Below, in pieces: positions 25,978 to 34,939 of a DNA stretch of 64,000 nt. The notes beneath the pieces were generated by a model. That model had not been told where the DNA came from and made no database searches. It saw nothing but the letters and a program-made list of their open reading frames with translations. The translations under genes and the position numbers were made by a program. This DNA comes from Neomoorella stamsii (lineage in GTDB: Bacteria; Bacillota; DSM-521; Neomoorellales; Neomoorellaceae): assembly GCF_002995805.1 (NCBI RefSeq), contig NZ_PVXL01000031.1, positions 1-64,000 on the forward strand, in the 5' to 3' direction. Every line of letters starts with the position of its first letter. Within the stretch, counting starts at the first letter, position 1.

Positions 25978-27007
25978 CGGTTTCAACTCCAATTAACTTA
26001 AAATCCGGTACTTTCTCTTTTAAATTAGAGGTGGTAAGTATCCGGCCGTCCCGGGTAACTATAATTCCTGCTGCTCTTTCCTTTTGTAGCAGGGCCAAAC
26101 CTTTTTCCTCCCCCAGAACGTAGACGGCGGTGGCCAGGGCGTCGGCTTTGAAGGAGTCACCAGTTATTACGGTAACGCTGGCAAGAGCTCCCGCAGGCAT
26201 GCCGGTGGCCGGGTCAATAATGTGGACCAGCTTTTCCCCGTTAATCTCTTTATAGCGGTAGTAGCCGCCGGCCGTGTCTATGGCGAGGTCGGTAACATTT
26301 AAAGTAGCCATGATATGGTCTTGCTTAAAGGGGTCCTGGATACCCACCTGCCAGGTTTTTCTTCCGGGTTTGTTCCCCAAGGCGTAGACATGGCCGCCCA
26401 GGGTAACCAGGGCGGATTGGACCCCCTCTCTGCGTAGAATGGTGACGGCGCCCCGGGCGGCAAACCCCTTGGCCACCGATCCCAGGTCCAGGCTGGCTCC
26501 TTCCCGGGGGAGAAAGACTGTCGTCTTATTGCTATCCAGGATAACCTGCCGGTAGTCCACCAGCTGTAATCTGGACTCGATTTCTCCCCGGGAAGGGAGG
26601 TGCCTGTCAGCGGCATCCGGGATGCGCCAGAGATCTACCAGGGGACCAATAGTAACATCCAGCGCTCCTCCGGTTATATCTCCATAGGCAACGGCCTCTT
26701 TAATGAGATTGAAGGTCAGTTTATCTACCGGGACCGGCTTTTTTCCCGCCATGGTGTTGATCCGGTAAATGTCGCTACCGGGCTCATAGCGGCTTACCAG
26801 GGCATCAACCTTTTTGATGAACGCCAGGGCCTGTTCCAGGGCATGGGGTGAATTTTCACCATAAGCTTTGATGCTAACTACGGTATCCATTAAAAGGTCC
26901 GTAACCTGGTAAGGATAGGGCTGTCTTGCTACGTTGCAACCCGTTAGCGAGAGAGAAATCATCAAGACTGTTAGCCAGACCCTGGCTTGTCGCTTTTGTT
27001 TAACCAT
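25964..27007 (-). CDS. apbE: FAD:protein FMN transferase (ApbE family lipoprotein)
   Basis: A 347-residue lipoprotein with lipobox LTGC (Cys about residue 24) and the ApbE core: a MDTVVSI-like motif near the start, LGSVAKGFA, and a late SFKADALATAVYVLG. It attaches FMN covalently to a Thr or Ser in FMN-binding domains outside the membrane. A target is the RdhC-like protein encoded upstream, which has the SRAT acceptor sequence. ATG 27007 is taken; GTG 27013 is possible. It overlaps the next gene. Confidence 0.9.
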   Translation of the reverse strand: MVKQKRQARVWLTVLMISLSLTGCNVARQPYPYQVTDLLMDTVVSIKAYGENSPHALEQALAFIKKVDALVSRYEPGSDIYRINTMAGKKPVPVDKLTFNLIKEAVAYGDITGGALDVTIGPLVDLWRIPDAADRHLPSRGEIESRLQLVDYRQVILDSNKTTVFLPREGASLDLGSVAKGFAARGAVTILRREGVQSALVTLGGHVYALGNKPGRKTWQVGIQDPFKQDHIMATLNVTDLAIDTAGGYYRYKEINGEKLVHIIDPATGMPAGALASVTVITGDSFKADALATAVYVLGEEKGLALLQKERAAGIIVTRDGRILTTSNLKEKVPDFKLIGVETGGQK

Positions 27008-27012
27008 CACCA

Positions 27013-27138
27013 CTATAGCACCCCGGCGTTCTGAAGCAAAACTGCTATTATAGTAAGCATTCCGGCTATGATGAGGGTGTCGAAAAGGGGGTCTTTGCCT
27101 CCACCCTGGTCAGGCGCTTTGGCAGCCAATTCACCCAT
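27013..27138 (-). CDS. possible 41-residue membrane protein
   Basis: An ATG directly preceded by AAGAAGGAG opens a frame out of phase with the end of rdhC. It reads a hydrophilic Gly-rich segment and one C-terminal hydrophobic helix (TLIIAGMLTIIAVLL), stopping at the start of apbE. The overlap with rdhC is 73 bases. The ribosome site is unusually close to the ATG, so this remains a candidate only. Confidence 0.25.
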   Translation of the reverse strand: MGELAAKAPDQGGGKDPLFDTLIIAGMLTIIAVLLQNAGVL

Positions 27139-28259
27139 CTCCTTCTTAATTGCACCAGATAATCTAAAATAGCCCCCACTGGACAGAAGAAGCGGCACCA
27201 GAAACGGTAAATAATAATACCGACAAAGAGCATGAAAGGTAAAAGCAGCCACTGGGCCGCATTGCCCTCCTGGGCAAAGAGGGGCGCAAAGATTTCATAA
27301 CTGCTGATACTGGGATTGGCCAGCCAGAAAGCCATTACCAGCGCCCCCCAGGCCAGCATAAGACGCAGGTTTTTCAATTGTTGCACCCGCCGGGGACAAG
27401 GTTTATGGGTCAACCGGCCAGCTTTTCCCAGCTGACCTGCAATTTCCATCAGGGCGCCGCACGGGCACAACCAGTAGCAGTAGAGATTGCGGCCGGTAGC
27501 AAGGATGATGACGATGATTCCCACGACGAGCAAAAACCAGAAGGGTATTTTTTCCAGCGACGGGATGTTGCCCGCCAGTAAAGTGGCTATATTTCCCAGA
27601 GAAACGGGTGATTTTTGCCATAGTCCTATTAAAATCAGGCCGCCCAGTAAAGTGACATACCTTAGCTTGACCATCTTAAATTTATGCAGAATGATCGCCA
27701 TCAGCAGGAGTGCCAGCAGAGAGTAGTCCTCCAGCGATAGGATAGCTTTCTTATTCGGGGGAACATGCAGGGCTAATTGGCTGGCAGCGATATAGTGGGC
27801 ACTTTTTTGGACGGCTGCGGCAATGCCGCGGGAAGTATAGGTCGCCCGGGAAACCCCGTCGATATCTTGGCCAACTTCAAAGAAGTCGTTGGCCATTTTG
27901 TTTTTAAATTTTTCCAGGTAGTCGGCTGACATTACCCTGGCAAAGAAGGATGGGGTTTCCACATTGCTGGTAACCATAAGATTTTTAACCCTACCCGTGG
28001 TGTCAATGAAGGTCAAAACTTCGATAGGGCCGGCGTACCCGGTTGCCCTGGCGCTGCTGATGAAGCCCAGAACCTGCTTCTGGCCCTGGTCATTAATCTT
28101 GAAGGCTCGGTAAACAGTACCCGTAAGGTGCTCGAAACCGGCGGCCTCCGGCGCCAGTTCCTGCATCAGTTGTTCATAATTGCTCTCGGTAACTATCTTA
28201 AAGTAAAAGATGCTGGTCAGTAAAAGCAATAATAAAAACACGGCCAAATACCTTTTCAT
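27066..28259 (-). CDS. rdhC: RdhC/NosR-like membrane flavoprotein with polyferredoxin motifs
   Basis: A 397-residue protein: N-terminal membrane segment, an extracytoplasmic FMN-binding domain with the covalent FMN acceptor motif DGVSRATYT, about five further membrane segments, and two CxxxCP motifs (CYWLCP and CRFFCP) that suit [4Fe-4S] clusters. The architecture matches RdhC/PceC proteins and NosR. It probably carries electrons from the membrane toward the dehalogenase or matures it. ATG 28259 is chosen, as GAGGACG lies upstream, whereas the ATG at 28283 has no ribosome site. Confidence 0.87.
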   Translation of the reverse strand: MKRYLAVFLLLLLLTSIFYFKIVTESNYEQLMQELAPEAAGFEHLTGTVYRAFKINDQGQKQVLGFISSARATGYAGPIEVLTFIDTTGRVKNLMVTSNVETPSFFARVMSADYLEKFKNKMANDFFEVGQDIDGVSRATYTSRGIAAAVQKSAHYIAASQLALHVPPNKKAILSLEDYSLLALLLMAIILHKFKMVKLRYVTLLGGLILIGLWQKSPVSLGNIATLLAGNIPSLEKIPFWFLLVVGIIVIILATGRNLYCYWLCPCGALMEIAGQLGKAGRLTHKPCPRRVQQLKNLRLMLAWGALVMAFWLANPSISSYEIFAPLFAQEGNAAQWLLLPFMLFVGIIIYRFWCRFFCPVGAILDYLVQLRRRWVNWLPKRLTRVEAKTPFSTPSS

Positions 28260-28300
28260 GGGGGCGTCCTCTTTTCCCAACATCGATATAAAATTTTAAA

Positions 28301-28324
28301 GGCCGGAGTCCAGGGATTCCGGCC
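28301..28324 (-). terminator. hairpin between rdhB and rdhC
   Basis: GGCCGGA/TCCGGCC arms around a ten-base loop, followed on the minus strand by TTTAAAATTTT. It could be a leaky terminator lowering rdhC expression relative to rdhAB, or an mRNA-stabilising stem. Confidence 0.5.
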
Positions 28325-28334
28325 TCGGCCATAA

Positions 28335-28676
28335 TTATTGGCCTGCCTGGTTTAACCTTGTATCCTTACTTTGTCCCATTGCTTTACTGGCTGGAGCGGG
28401 GACTTCATTCTGGCGCAGGTAAAGGATGCGTAAGCCAATCAGTCCCAGGACGGCCACGACGCCGAAAATCATTCCGCCGAGACTAGCGGCCCTGATTTCA
28501 TACTCGCCGATGCTCAGCCCTACAAAGATAATGCCGAAACCAACCCACACTACCCACACAGCCATCAGCAGGTATTGCAACCAGTTAAACTGCAGGTTTC
28601 TTTCGGTCTTGATTTCCCACAGGTACCGGACAAGAAAACCGACTATAACACCGCCAATAAATAATAGCCAGGACAT
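28335..28676 (-). CDS. rdhB: reductive dehalogenase membrane anchor
   Basis: A 113-residue protein with three hydrophobic segments, the size and topology of RdhB/PceB, which tethers the dehalogenase to the outer face of the membrane. It starts 12 bases after rdhA with GGGAGGCGG upstream. The C-terminal tail is hydrophilic. Sequence alone would be weak evidence, but size, topology and position agree. Confidence 0.82.
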   Translation of the reverse strand: MSWLLFIGGVIVGFLVRYLWEIKTERNLQFNWLQYLLMAVWVVWVGFGIIFVGLSIGEYEIRAASLGGMIFGVVAVLGLIGLRILYLRQNEVPAPASKAMGQSKDTRLNQAGQ

Positions 28677-28688
28677 GGCACCGCCTCC

Positions 28689-30023
28689 TTAAAGTCTCCA
28701 GGGAGCAAATCTTTCCAGATCCCGAGGTTTCGGATTTCTACCGTAGAAAAAGTCGTCCAGGGTTTTAAGCAGCCGGGCACCTGCGGGGTTGCGGCCGATG
28801 ACCCGGCCGGCGCTGTGGACCAGGTTGTCCGGTTTGGAATAGGGGCAAACTGCCGCACAGGTGGCACAACCATACACAAAACGGTACTTAGCACATTTTT
28901 TGGCATCAAATTCATAGCGCAGCGTACCATTAACGTTAGTTGGCTCGTTAGCATCAGAAATTGCCCCCGCAGGGCAGTTTTCCGCGCACTTTTTACATGT
29001 CTTGCAGAATTCCTGCAGACCAAAATCGATGGGGCGGTCAGGTACCAGCGGCATGTTGGTGGTAACTGCAGCGAGACGGATGTGAGCACCCCAGGGAGAG
29101 ACAAGCTGGCCATTCCGGCCCAGTTCCCCCAGCCCGGCTTTTACGGCGAACGGTGTCTGTAAAAAGTCTTCGGTGCCAGCTATATACTGGGCCCGGGCGT
29201 CATACCCCAGCCCCCGGATAATGCTTTCCAAATAAAGGGGATATATATCGTCGTCACTGCACTCGGTAGCCACGCTGATATTGTTTAGCCCACCCGTATT
29301 GGCTTTCGTTCCCTGCAGGTCTTCGAAATTACCGATAACTATGCAGTATTTGTGGGGGTAGGGCCAGGGAATGGGCCGGCCTTCGTCTTTGAAACCTGGA
29401 GCGCCACCCCTGAGGGTACCCTGGGTTCGACCGATCTTGTAGAAAAATGGTCTCATGCTCTCGTCTATTTCACAAACACCGATCTGTTCAATGCCATACC
29501 ACTTGGCTACTTTTTTCAGCTTAGCGGTCATTATTTCGGGCGGGAGTTCCAACTTTTCCTTAGAGATGGGGATTGATTCCCAGCGGCCGGGTCCCAGGTT
29601 GACGTGCCATTGATCAGAGGCCATAGTGATGGCGTTTGACCAGAGAAAATCTTCCCGTTGTTGCGGGGTGAATTTAGCCATTAATTTAGCTTTTTCCTCA
29701 ACAACTTCTTTGATTACCGCGCCCCAATCTCCGGACCAGTCTTTTTGGGCTACACGGCGCACCAGCTGGGCAAAACCGTGTTCCCGTGCGTCTTCAAATG
29801 GTTTAATCTCGCCTACTATTTTAGTAGTCCCTATATACCCGGGCCGGTTTTCAATGGTTCTGTAAAAAGCTTTGGGTAATACCTTACGGTATTCGTCGCC
29901 GTGGCTGGCCCGTGTCCGGTAAGGGGGGTCGATGTTGGCGGCCCCGGCAGCAAGGGCGACTTCGGGTACGGATGCCACTATCCCTGCCAGGCCCATGGCT
30001 TTTAAAAACGTCCTGCGGTCCAT
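28689..30023 (-). CDS. rdhA: reductive dehalogenase catalytic subunit
   Basis: A 444-residue corrinoid and iron-sulfur enzyme that removes halogen from organohalides as a respiratory electron acceptor. A twin-arginine signal (RRTFLKAMG) opens the protein, the corrinoid-binding core follows, and two cluster motifs lie near the C-terminus: CKTCKKCAENCP and CX8CATCAAVCP. Start: ATG 30023 has GGAGAGGG upstream and places the signal at the N-terminus; the frame extends further upstream but without support. The halogenated substrate cannot be predicted; the 444-residue length is normal. It is first in an operon driven by a sigma-54 promoter. Confidence 0.92.
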   Translation of the reverse strand: MDRRTFLKAMGLAGIVASVPEVALAAGAANIDPPYRTRASHGDEYRKVLPKAFYRTIENRPGYIGTTKIVGEIKPFEDAREHGFAQLVRRVAQKDWSGDWGAVIKEVVEEKAKLMAKFTPQQREDFLWSNAITMASDQWHVNLGPGRWESIPISKEKLELPPEIMTAKLKKVAKWYGIEQIGVCEIDESMRPFFYKIGRTQGTLRGGAPGFKDEGRPIPWPYPHKYCIVIGNFEDLQGTKANTGGLNNISVATECSDDDIYPLYLESIIRGLGYDARAQYIAGTEDFLQTPFAVKAGLGELGRNGQLVSPWGAHIRLAAVTTNMPLVPDRPIDFGLQEFCKTCKKCAENCPAGAISDANEPTNVNGTLRYEFDAKKCAKYRFVYGCATCAAVCPYSKPDNLVHSAGRVIGRNPAGARLLKTLDDFFYGRNPKPRDLERFAPWRL

Positions 30024-30170
30024 TTTAGCCCTCTCCAAGCTATGCTTCCTCCCTCTTCCTTTTTCTTGCCTCGCCGGAAGTATAGTCTTCACCTCCGTTC
30101 TCCCGGCGAGGGACCAGGATATTTGCAATTCATGTGATAAAATGGACTATAACTTGCAAGTCATTTTTTT

Positions 30171-30185
30171 GCAAGATACGTGCCA
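30171..30185 (-). promoter_or_regulatory. sigma-54 promoter of the dehalogenase operon
   Basis: On the minus strand TGGCACG-TATC-TTGCA, a near-perfect consensus, 148 bases before the rdhA start. Other parts of the 30024-30384 gap are the terminator and operator candidates listed separately. Confidence 0.88.
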
Positions 30186-30194
30186 GCGGTGATA

Positions 30195-30224
30195 AATAAA
30201 AAATAGCCCTCAAAATAAGGGCTA
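30195..30224 (-). terminator. terminator of the response regulator gene
   Basis: TAGCCCT pairs with AGGGCTA, followed on the minus strand by TTTTTTATTTA. It separates the regulator transcript from the rdhA promoter. Confidence 0.75.
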
Positions 30225-30247
30225 AAGAGATTTGTTATCCCCATATA

Positions 30248-30265
30248 TGCGACAAATGTGTCACA
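30248..30265 (-). promoter_or_regulatory. candidate enhancer site A for rdhA
   Basis: TGCGACA-N4-TGTCACA, six of seven arm bases symmetric, about 63 bases upstream of the -24 element. Confidence 0.4.
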
Positions 30266-30325
30266 CGTAGTTATGCCTTACGCGGAGATTTCGCTCTTAT
30301 AAGGACTGTAACTGTGTGATCTTTT

Positions 30326-30343
30326 TGTCCCATATGCGGGACA
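30326..30343 (-). promoter_or_regulatory. candidate enhancer site B for rdhA
   Basis: TGTCCC-ATATGC-GGGACA, perfect six-base arms, about 140 bases upstream of the -24 element. The TGTC/GACA halves resemble those of site A, but centre length differs. Confidence 0.4.
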
Positions 30344-30384
30344 TATCCTGCGCAGTAAAAAAGGGGCAAGAAAATACTCCTGGA

Positions 30385-31761
30385 TCATGTGTCCAACTTG
30401 AGGTTATATTTTTTAATTAAACGGTGGATGGTCCGCCTATTGACTCCGGCCTCCACGGCCGCCCGGGTAATATTGCCCCTGTGTTTTTTTAATAACCGCG
30501 TGAAGTATTCCTGTTCCAGGATTTCCAGGTGTTTTCTTTTCACTTCTTTGAAACTCTCGCCTGCAAGCTCTATATTAACCGGGCTATCGTTCCTCGTAAG
30601 TGTGGACGGCAGATGGGCGGGGTAGATTATTTCGCCCTCCGCCAGGAGGACGGCCCTCTCGATTACGTTCTGCAGTTCCCGGACATTACCGGGCCACGGG
30701 TAAGCCTCCAGCAGCCGTTGCGCTGGCGGGGAAAGGGTCCTGGCTGTTTTCTCGTATTGCCTGGCAAATTGCTGCAAAAAACGGGTGGCGAGGACGGGAA
30801 TATCCTCCGGCCTTTCCCGTAAAGGGGGGATTTTGATGGGAAAAACATGCAACCGGTAAAACAGGTCGGCGCGAAACTGACCCGCCGCTACCATTTGCTC
30901 CAGGTTGCGATTGGTAGCGGCAATGAAGCGAACGTCAGCCGGGAGGAACTCATTGCCGCCTACCCGCCGGTACTGGTGCTCCTGCAATACCCGCAGCAAT
31001 TTGGCCTGGAGATTCAGGGGCAACTCGCCTATCTCGTCCAAAAAAAGGGTGCCGCCTCTGGCTATTTCAATGATCCCCGGCTTATTGGCCACCGCCCCGG
31101 TGAAGGCCCCTTTCTGGTAACCGAAAAGCTCAGTTTCCATCAGGTTTTCCGGCAGGGTAGTGCAATCAAAAGGAATAAAAGGTTTCTTCGACCGCAAACT
31201 ATGGGTATGGATGAAGCGGGCCAGCAATTCTTTCCCCGTCCCGCTCTCCCCCGTGATTAATACCGTAGTTTCGGTACAGGCCACTTTTTTGGCCAACCCG
31301 ATGGCGGCCAGCATATTTTCGCTGACGGCGATGATATTCTTTTCACCATACACTTCCATGAGCTGTAAATGTAAATTCTGATTTTCCTGCTTTAGTCTCC
31401 TTTGTTCGGCAGCCCTTTCTAAAACAAGTCGCAGCTCATCCAGATTAAAGGGTTTGGTCAAGTAGTCGTAAGCGCCTGCTTTCATGGCCTTGACGGCGGA
31501 GGAAATACTGCCGTAAGCGGTTAAGACAATTACCGGCGTTTCTTTATTCCAGGCCTGCACCGTTTGCAGCACCTGGAAACCGTCTTGCTGCGGCATTTTC
31601 AGGTCCGTAATCACTATATCGGGCTGCTCCGCCCGGATGTACTCACCAACGCGTAAACTGTCGGCAACCGGGATACATTCATAATGCCAGCGTTTTAAAA
31701 TGCGGCAGATATTTCTGAGGAAGTCCGGTTCATCGTCAATGACCATAACTTTAACTTCCAT
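30385..31761 (-). CDS. sigma-54 response regulator (receiver-AAA-Fis)
   Basis: A 458-residue NtrC-type regulator: receiver domain (about 1-120) with DDE near residue 10, phosphorylated Asp in VITDLKMP and Lys in LTKPFN; AAA+ core with GESGTGKE and GAFTGA; Fis-type helix-turn-helix at the end. It lies 19 bases after its kinase and directly upstream of the rdhA operon, so it is the likely activator of the promoter at 30171. Known rdh operons are usually controlled by CRP/FNR-type, MarR-type or other two-component proteins. Confidence 0.92.
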   Translation of the reverse strand: MEVKVMVIDDEPDFLRNICRILKRWHYECIPVADSLRVGEYIRAEQPDIVITDLKMPQQDGFQVLQTVQAWNKETPVIVLTAYGSISSAVKAMKAGAYDYLTKPFNLDELRLVLERAAEQRRLKQENQNLHLQLMEVYGEKNIIAVSENMLAAIGLAKKVACTETTVLITGESGTGKELLARFIHTHSLRSKKPFIPFDCTTLPENLMETELFGYQKGAFTGAVANKPGIIEIARGGTLFLDEIGELPLNLQAKLLRVLQEHQYRRVGGNEFLPADVRFIAATNRNLEQMVAAGQFRADLFYRLHVFPIKIPPLRERPEDIPVLATRFLQQFARQYEKTARTLSPPAQRLLEAYPWPGNVRELQNVIERAVLLAEGEIIYPAHLPSTLTRNDSPVNIELAGESFKEVKRKHLEILEQEYFTRLLKKHRGNITRAAVEAGVNRRTIHRLIKKYNLKLDT

Positions 31762-31780
31762 CTTTGTTTATCGCCCCAAT

Positions 31781-33127
31781 TCAAAATTCATCTTTGCTCA
31801 TGGCCTGGCACAAAGGGAATTTGAGGGTAAAGGTGGTGCCGGTGCCCGGTTTACTTTCCACTTCCACCATTCCGCCGTGCTCCTTCACTATGTTGTAGAC
31901 GATAGATAACCCCAGGCCTGTACCTTTGCCGGGTTCCTTGGTAGTGAAAAACGGGTCAAATATCTTTCCCAGATCTTCGGGTTTAATGCCTATTCCTTCA
32001 TCCTTTACAGCTAAAATAGCCATTCCGTTATTTACATCAACAGCCGTTTTGATTGTAATCTGTCCTCCCGCGGGCATGGCGTCCGCGGCGTTATCTATAA
32101 GATTAAGTAGCAGTTGCTGCAATTTCATCTGGTTGCCGTTAATAACCACCTGTGTCTCCGCCAGCTGAGGGCACAGGCTGATACCGTCTTTGACCGGGCG
32201 GGAACCCGGCAAGACAAGTGTTTTATTGATGACCTCATTTAGATCCAGGGGCGCCAGTTCCTGGACGGGTTCCCGAGCGAATATCAGCAAGTCCCTGACC
32301 AGGCCGGCAATACGGCGGGCATGTTTGGCTATCGCTTCCAGCTCTGCTACCAGTTCTGCTGAGAGGTTGTTTTCCGCAGGGTCCATCAACAGGTAATCCA
32401 GGGAGGAAAGGATTATACTGATGGGATTATTAATCTCATGGGCCAGGTTGGCAGCCATGCGCCCCGTGGCTGCCAACTTTTCGGATTGAATTAAACGAGC
32501 TTCTGCTTCCTTCAGTTCCTTCAACTTTTTTTGCAAGTGGATATTGAGCCTCTTGATCTCCCTGTTGGCGCGGGCCAGTTCCTCTTTCTCTTTGTTTAAT
32601 TGTTGATAAAGGCGGGCCCGGTAAATGGCTATAGACAACTGGCTGGCAACCGCCACCAGGAGTTCCAGGTTATCACGAGAGAAGCTGTTAATCTTGGGAC
32701 TTTCGACGGTCAGGCTGCCCAGAAACTCTTTACCAAACATAATGGGGATACACACATAGGCCCTGGTATTCCTGGCCAGCAATCTATTGGGGCACCCCGG
32801 GCTGAGATTTACATCCTGGACTATTAACGGAAATCCCTCGGAGGCTATACGGCAATGGGAGACATCATCTACCCGGTGGCAACCTGAAGAGGAAGCCCGG
32901 CGTCTCCCTGCCTGGATCTGCATCCGCGTACAACCTTGATCAAACAGAAAAAGGAAGGATTTACAACGGGGTAAAAGTTTGTCAATTTCCCTCGTCGCCG
33001 TTTTTAAGATAGTGTCCAATTCCAGGGGCAAGTAACCCACAAGGTTATTGAGCTTTACCAGGAAACTGAGCTGCTGGATCTTTTTCTCTAGAAGCCGCTG
33101 CATTTGGATATCATTGCCTACCATCAC
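31781..33127 (-). CDS. GAF-domain sensor histidine kinase
   Basis: A 448-residue soluble kinase: GAF-like sensor domain (about 20-185), coiled coil (about 185-225), dimerisation domain with phospho-His in LAHEINNP, and ATPase domain with DNAADAMP and GTGLGLSIV. The GAF part carries cysteines in RCKSF, GCTRM, SGCHRV, SHCRI and PGCP, a density that could bind a metal, Fe-S or haem or act as a thiol sensor. No membrane segment is present. It lies between the UroD-like gene and the response regulator. Confidence 0.9.
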   Translation of the reverse strand: MMVGNDIQMQRLLEKKIQQLSFLVKLNNLVGYLPLELDTILKTATREIDKLLPRCKSFLFLFDQGCTRMQIQAGRRRASSSGCHRVDDVSHCRIASEGFPLIVQDVNLSPGCPNRLLARNTRAYVCIPIMFGKEFLGSLTVESPKINSFSRDNLELLVAVASQLSIAIYRARLYQQLNKEKEELARANREIKRLNIHLQKKLKELKEAEARLIQSEKLAATGRMAANLAHEINNPISIILSSLDYLLMDPAENNLSAELVAELEAIAKHARRIAGLVRDLLIFAREPVQELAPLDLNEVINKTLVLPGSRPVKDGISLCPQLAETQVVINGNQMKLQQLLLNLIDNAADAMPAGGQITIKTAVDVNNGMAILAVKDEGIGIKPEDLGKIFDPFFTTKEPGKGTGLGLSIVYNIVKEHGGMVEVESKPGTGTTFTLKFPLCQAMSKDEF

Positions 33128-33146
33128 AGGTTACCTCGGCGTTAAA

Positions 33147-34133
33147 TTATTTCAGCGGGCCCGTTTTTCTTACCGTTTTCACCAGAGCCAGGATATTTTC
33201 CGCGCGGGCTTCCAGGGGAATTTCGCACCCGGCTCCGAGGATATAACGTTTTTCTCCTTCAACGCTGGCTAAACAATTTTTAGCTAACCGTTCAATTTCG
33301 GAGGTATTTTCTTCCACAAAAGCAAAGGAGGCAATATTGCCGGTGATCAGCAAACCAGGTAAACTGGCCATGGCTTCCGCCAGGTCCAGGTGGCTGTCAA
33401 TAGTTACCATGTCGCAGCCCAGTTCCCGAAAGATGGGATAAAATCTGGAGGTTGACCATATTTGAAACCAGACCATTTGACTGCCTGCTTCTTTTAAGCC
33501 AGCAAATAGACTTTTGAGGTTAGGCAATTCCATTTGCCGAAAGATGTTAATAGGCATTATTTGCTGGCTGGCTATGGGGTCATATATTAGAACTGAATGG
33601 GCCCCAGCCTGCAACAACGCTTTTCCGTAGACCATAGCCACTTCTGTAGTAAACCGGAGCAATTCCTTGACAGCCTCGGGACGTTCAACTATGCTGGTAA
33701 GCAGTTTTTCCAGTCCCAATACCTGCCCGGCAATTGACATCGGCCCCATGATTTTGGGGATTACCAGTACCTGCTCGCCCAGGCTGCGGCGCAGCATCCG
33801 GCAGGCCTCAACGGTGACGGGCATCCTGCCATGCCGGTGGGGGTCGGGTAGCGACAGCTTTTCCCAGCGAGTTATCTCCGCCAGGGCCGGCCGCTCCAGA
33901 GCAGGGTAATTATCCTGATAATAATGTAAAATCGAACCCAGGGCTTCGGCCTCTATGGAATGGTCTGCAGCCGGGAAAACAGCATCATAGCCGTAAAACT
34001 CCCAGGCCGCTAGCTGACAGCGGTACATGGTAAGAGCATCAGTGGCATAACGCTGGACCGGCTCTCCAGCCAGTAAGGCCGCATGGCCCATAATCTGGGG
34101 CATTACCGGCACATTGTTAACTTGTTTGATCAT
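33147..34133 (-). CDS. UroD-family protein with altered metal site
   Basis: A 328-residue member of the UroD/MtaA-like methyltransferase superfamily. The segment where active members have a His-x-Cys/Asp metal pair (as HHCG at 12279 or HSDG at 62826) reads WFQIWSTSRF, lacking those residues; the later GAGCEIP keeps its Cys. Hence it may not bind zinc in the normal way. ATG 34133 follows GGAGGAAG and overlaps the corrinoid protein gene by 17 bases. No tetrahydrofolate methyltransferase accompanies it. Confidence 0.8.
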   Translation of the reverse strand: MIKQVNNVPVMPQIMGHAALLAGEPVQRYATDALTMYRCQLAAWEFYGYDAVFPAADHSIEAEALGSILHYYQDNYPALERPALAEITRWEKLSLPDPHRHGRMPVTVEACRMLRRSLGEQVLVIPKIMGPMSIAGQVLGLEKLLTSIVERPEAVKELLRFTTEVAMVYGKALLQAGAHSVLIYDPIASQQIMPINIFRQMELPNLKSLFAGLKEAGSQMVWFQIWSTSRFYPIFRELGCDMVTIDSHLDLAEAMASLPGLLITGNIASFAFVEENTSEIERLAKNCLASVEGEKRYILGAGCEIPLEARAENILALVKTVRKTGPLK

Positions 34134-34779
34134 AGTTCTTCTTCCTCCTGCCAAGGGATAAAAGATAATCCAACCCCGCAAATACATCCCTGGCCACGAA
34201 ATCCACACCGAGATATTTCCTGCTGGCCAGCCGAAATCCCGCTCCCCCGGCAATTATGGTTATATCGTTAAGGCCGCAGTGGGTGGCAAGCCGGCGGATT
34301 TCTTTTGCATATTGAGCGGTAATGGTTAATAAGCTGGATACGGCGATACAATCAGCCTTGTACTCTATAGCGGCCTGCACGAATTTTTGTGGTTCAACAT
34401 CTTTACCCAGGTCGATTACCTTTAATCCGGCAAGGGAAAAAAATATACTGACGATATGCTTGCCCAGGTCGTGGAGGTCATCCTTAATAGTGCCCAGAAT
34501 CACTGTCATCTCCGGTAAGGGTCTGACCACCTTTTGCCCGCTATTGGAGATTACCTCCAAAACATCCATCATCGCCCGGCCGGCTAAGAAGATCTCGAGT
34601 AAGCTAAAGTCATCAATGGTACATTTAGAATTTAAGGAATTAAGAGGCTCTGTCAGGCCTTTTTCTACTAACAAATCGATCGGGATCCCTTCAGCCAGAA
34701 GCTGCCGGGTCAGGGACCTGGCCTTCTTATTGTCCCCATCCTTAACGGCCTGCGCTAGATCCTGTAGATGGTTTATCAC
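34117..34779 (-). CDS. methyltransferase-type corrinoid protein
   Basis: A 220-residue B12-binding protein with a helical cap (about 1-90) and the DLHDLGKH motif, whose His coordinates cobalt. It resembles MtvC/MttC-type methyl carriers but is divergent; the later SSLLTI segment is kept. It heads the minus-strand set corrinoid protein, UroD-like protein, kinase, response regulator. The partner could be the UroD-like protein; a part in signalling or in supplying corrinoid to the dehalogenase is conjecture. Confidence 0.87.
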   Translation of the reverse strand: MINHLQDLAQAVKDGDNKKARSLTRQLLAEGIPIDLLVEKGLTEPLNSLNSKCTIDDFSLLEIFLAGRAMMDVLEVISNSGQKVVRPLPEMTVILGTIKDDLHDLGKHIVSIFFSLAGLKVIDLGKDVEPQKFVQAAIEYKADCIAVSSLLTITAQYAKEIRRLATHCGLNDITIIAGGAGFRLASRKYLGVDFVARDVFAGLDYLLSLGRRKKNYDQTS

Positions 34780-34939
34780 CGCTCACCTGCCCCTCTAACT
34801 AATCCGCACTATGTCAAGCCCAAATTATGTTTTATTATTTCGTGACTGGCTTGGCAAATCCTTTTTTAAAATATGCAGGAAATACTTCCCAGGTTTAGCG
34901 AATAGATTGCAGGCATATCTATTACGGGAGGCGGGGTTC

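Noticed and set aside
30023..30128. N-terminal extension of rdhA
   Set aside because: It would bury the twin-arginine signal 35 residues inside; ATG 30023 has its own ribosome site.
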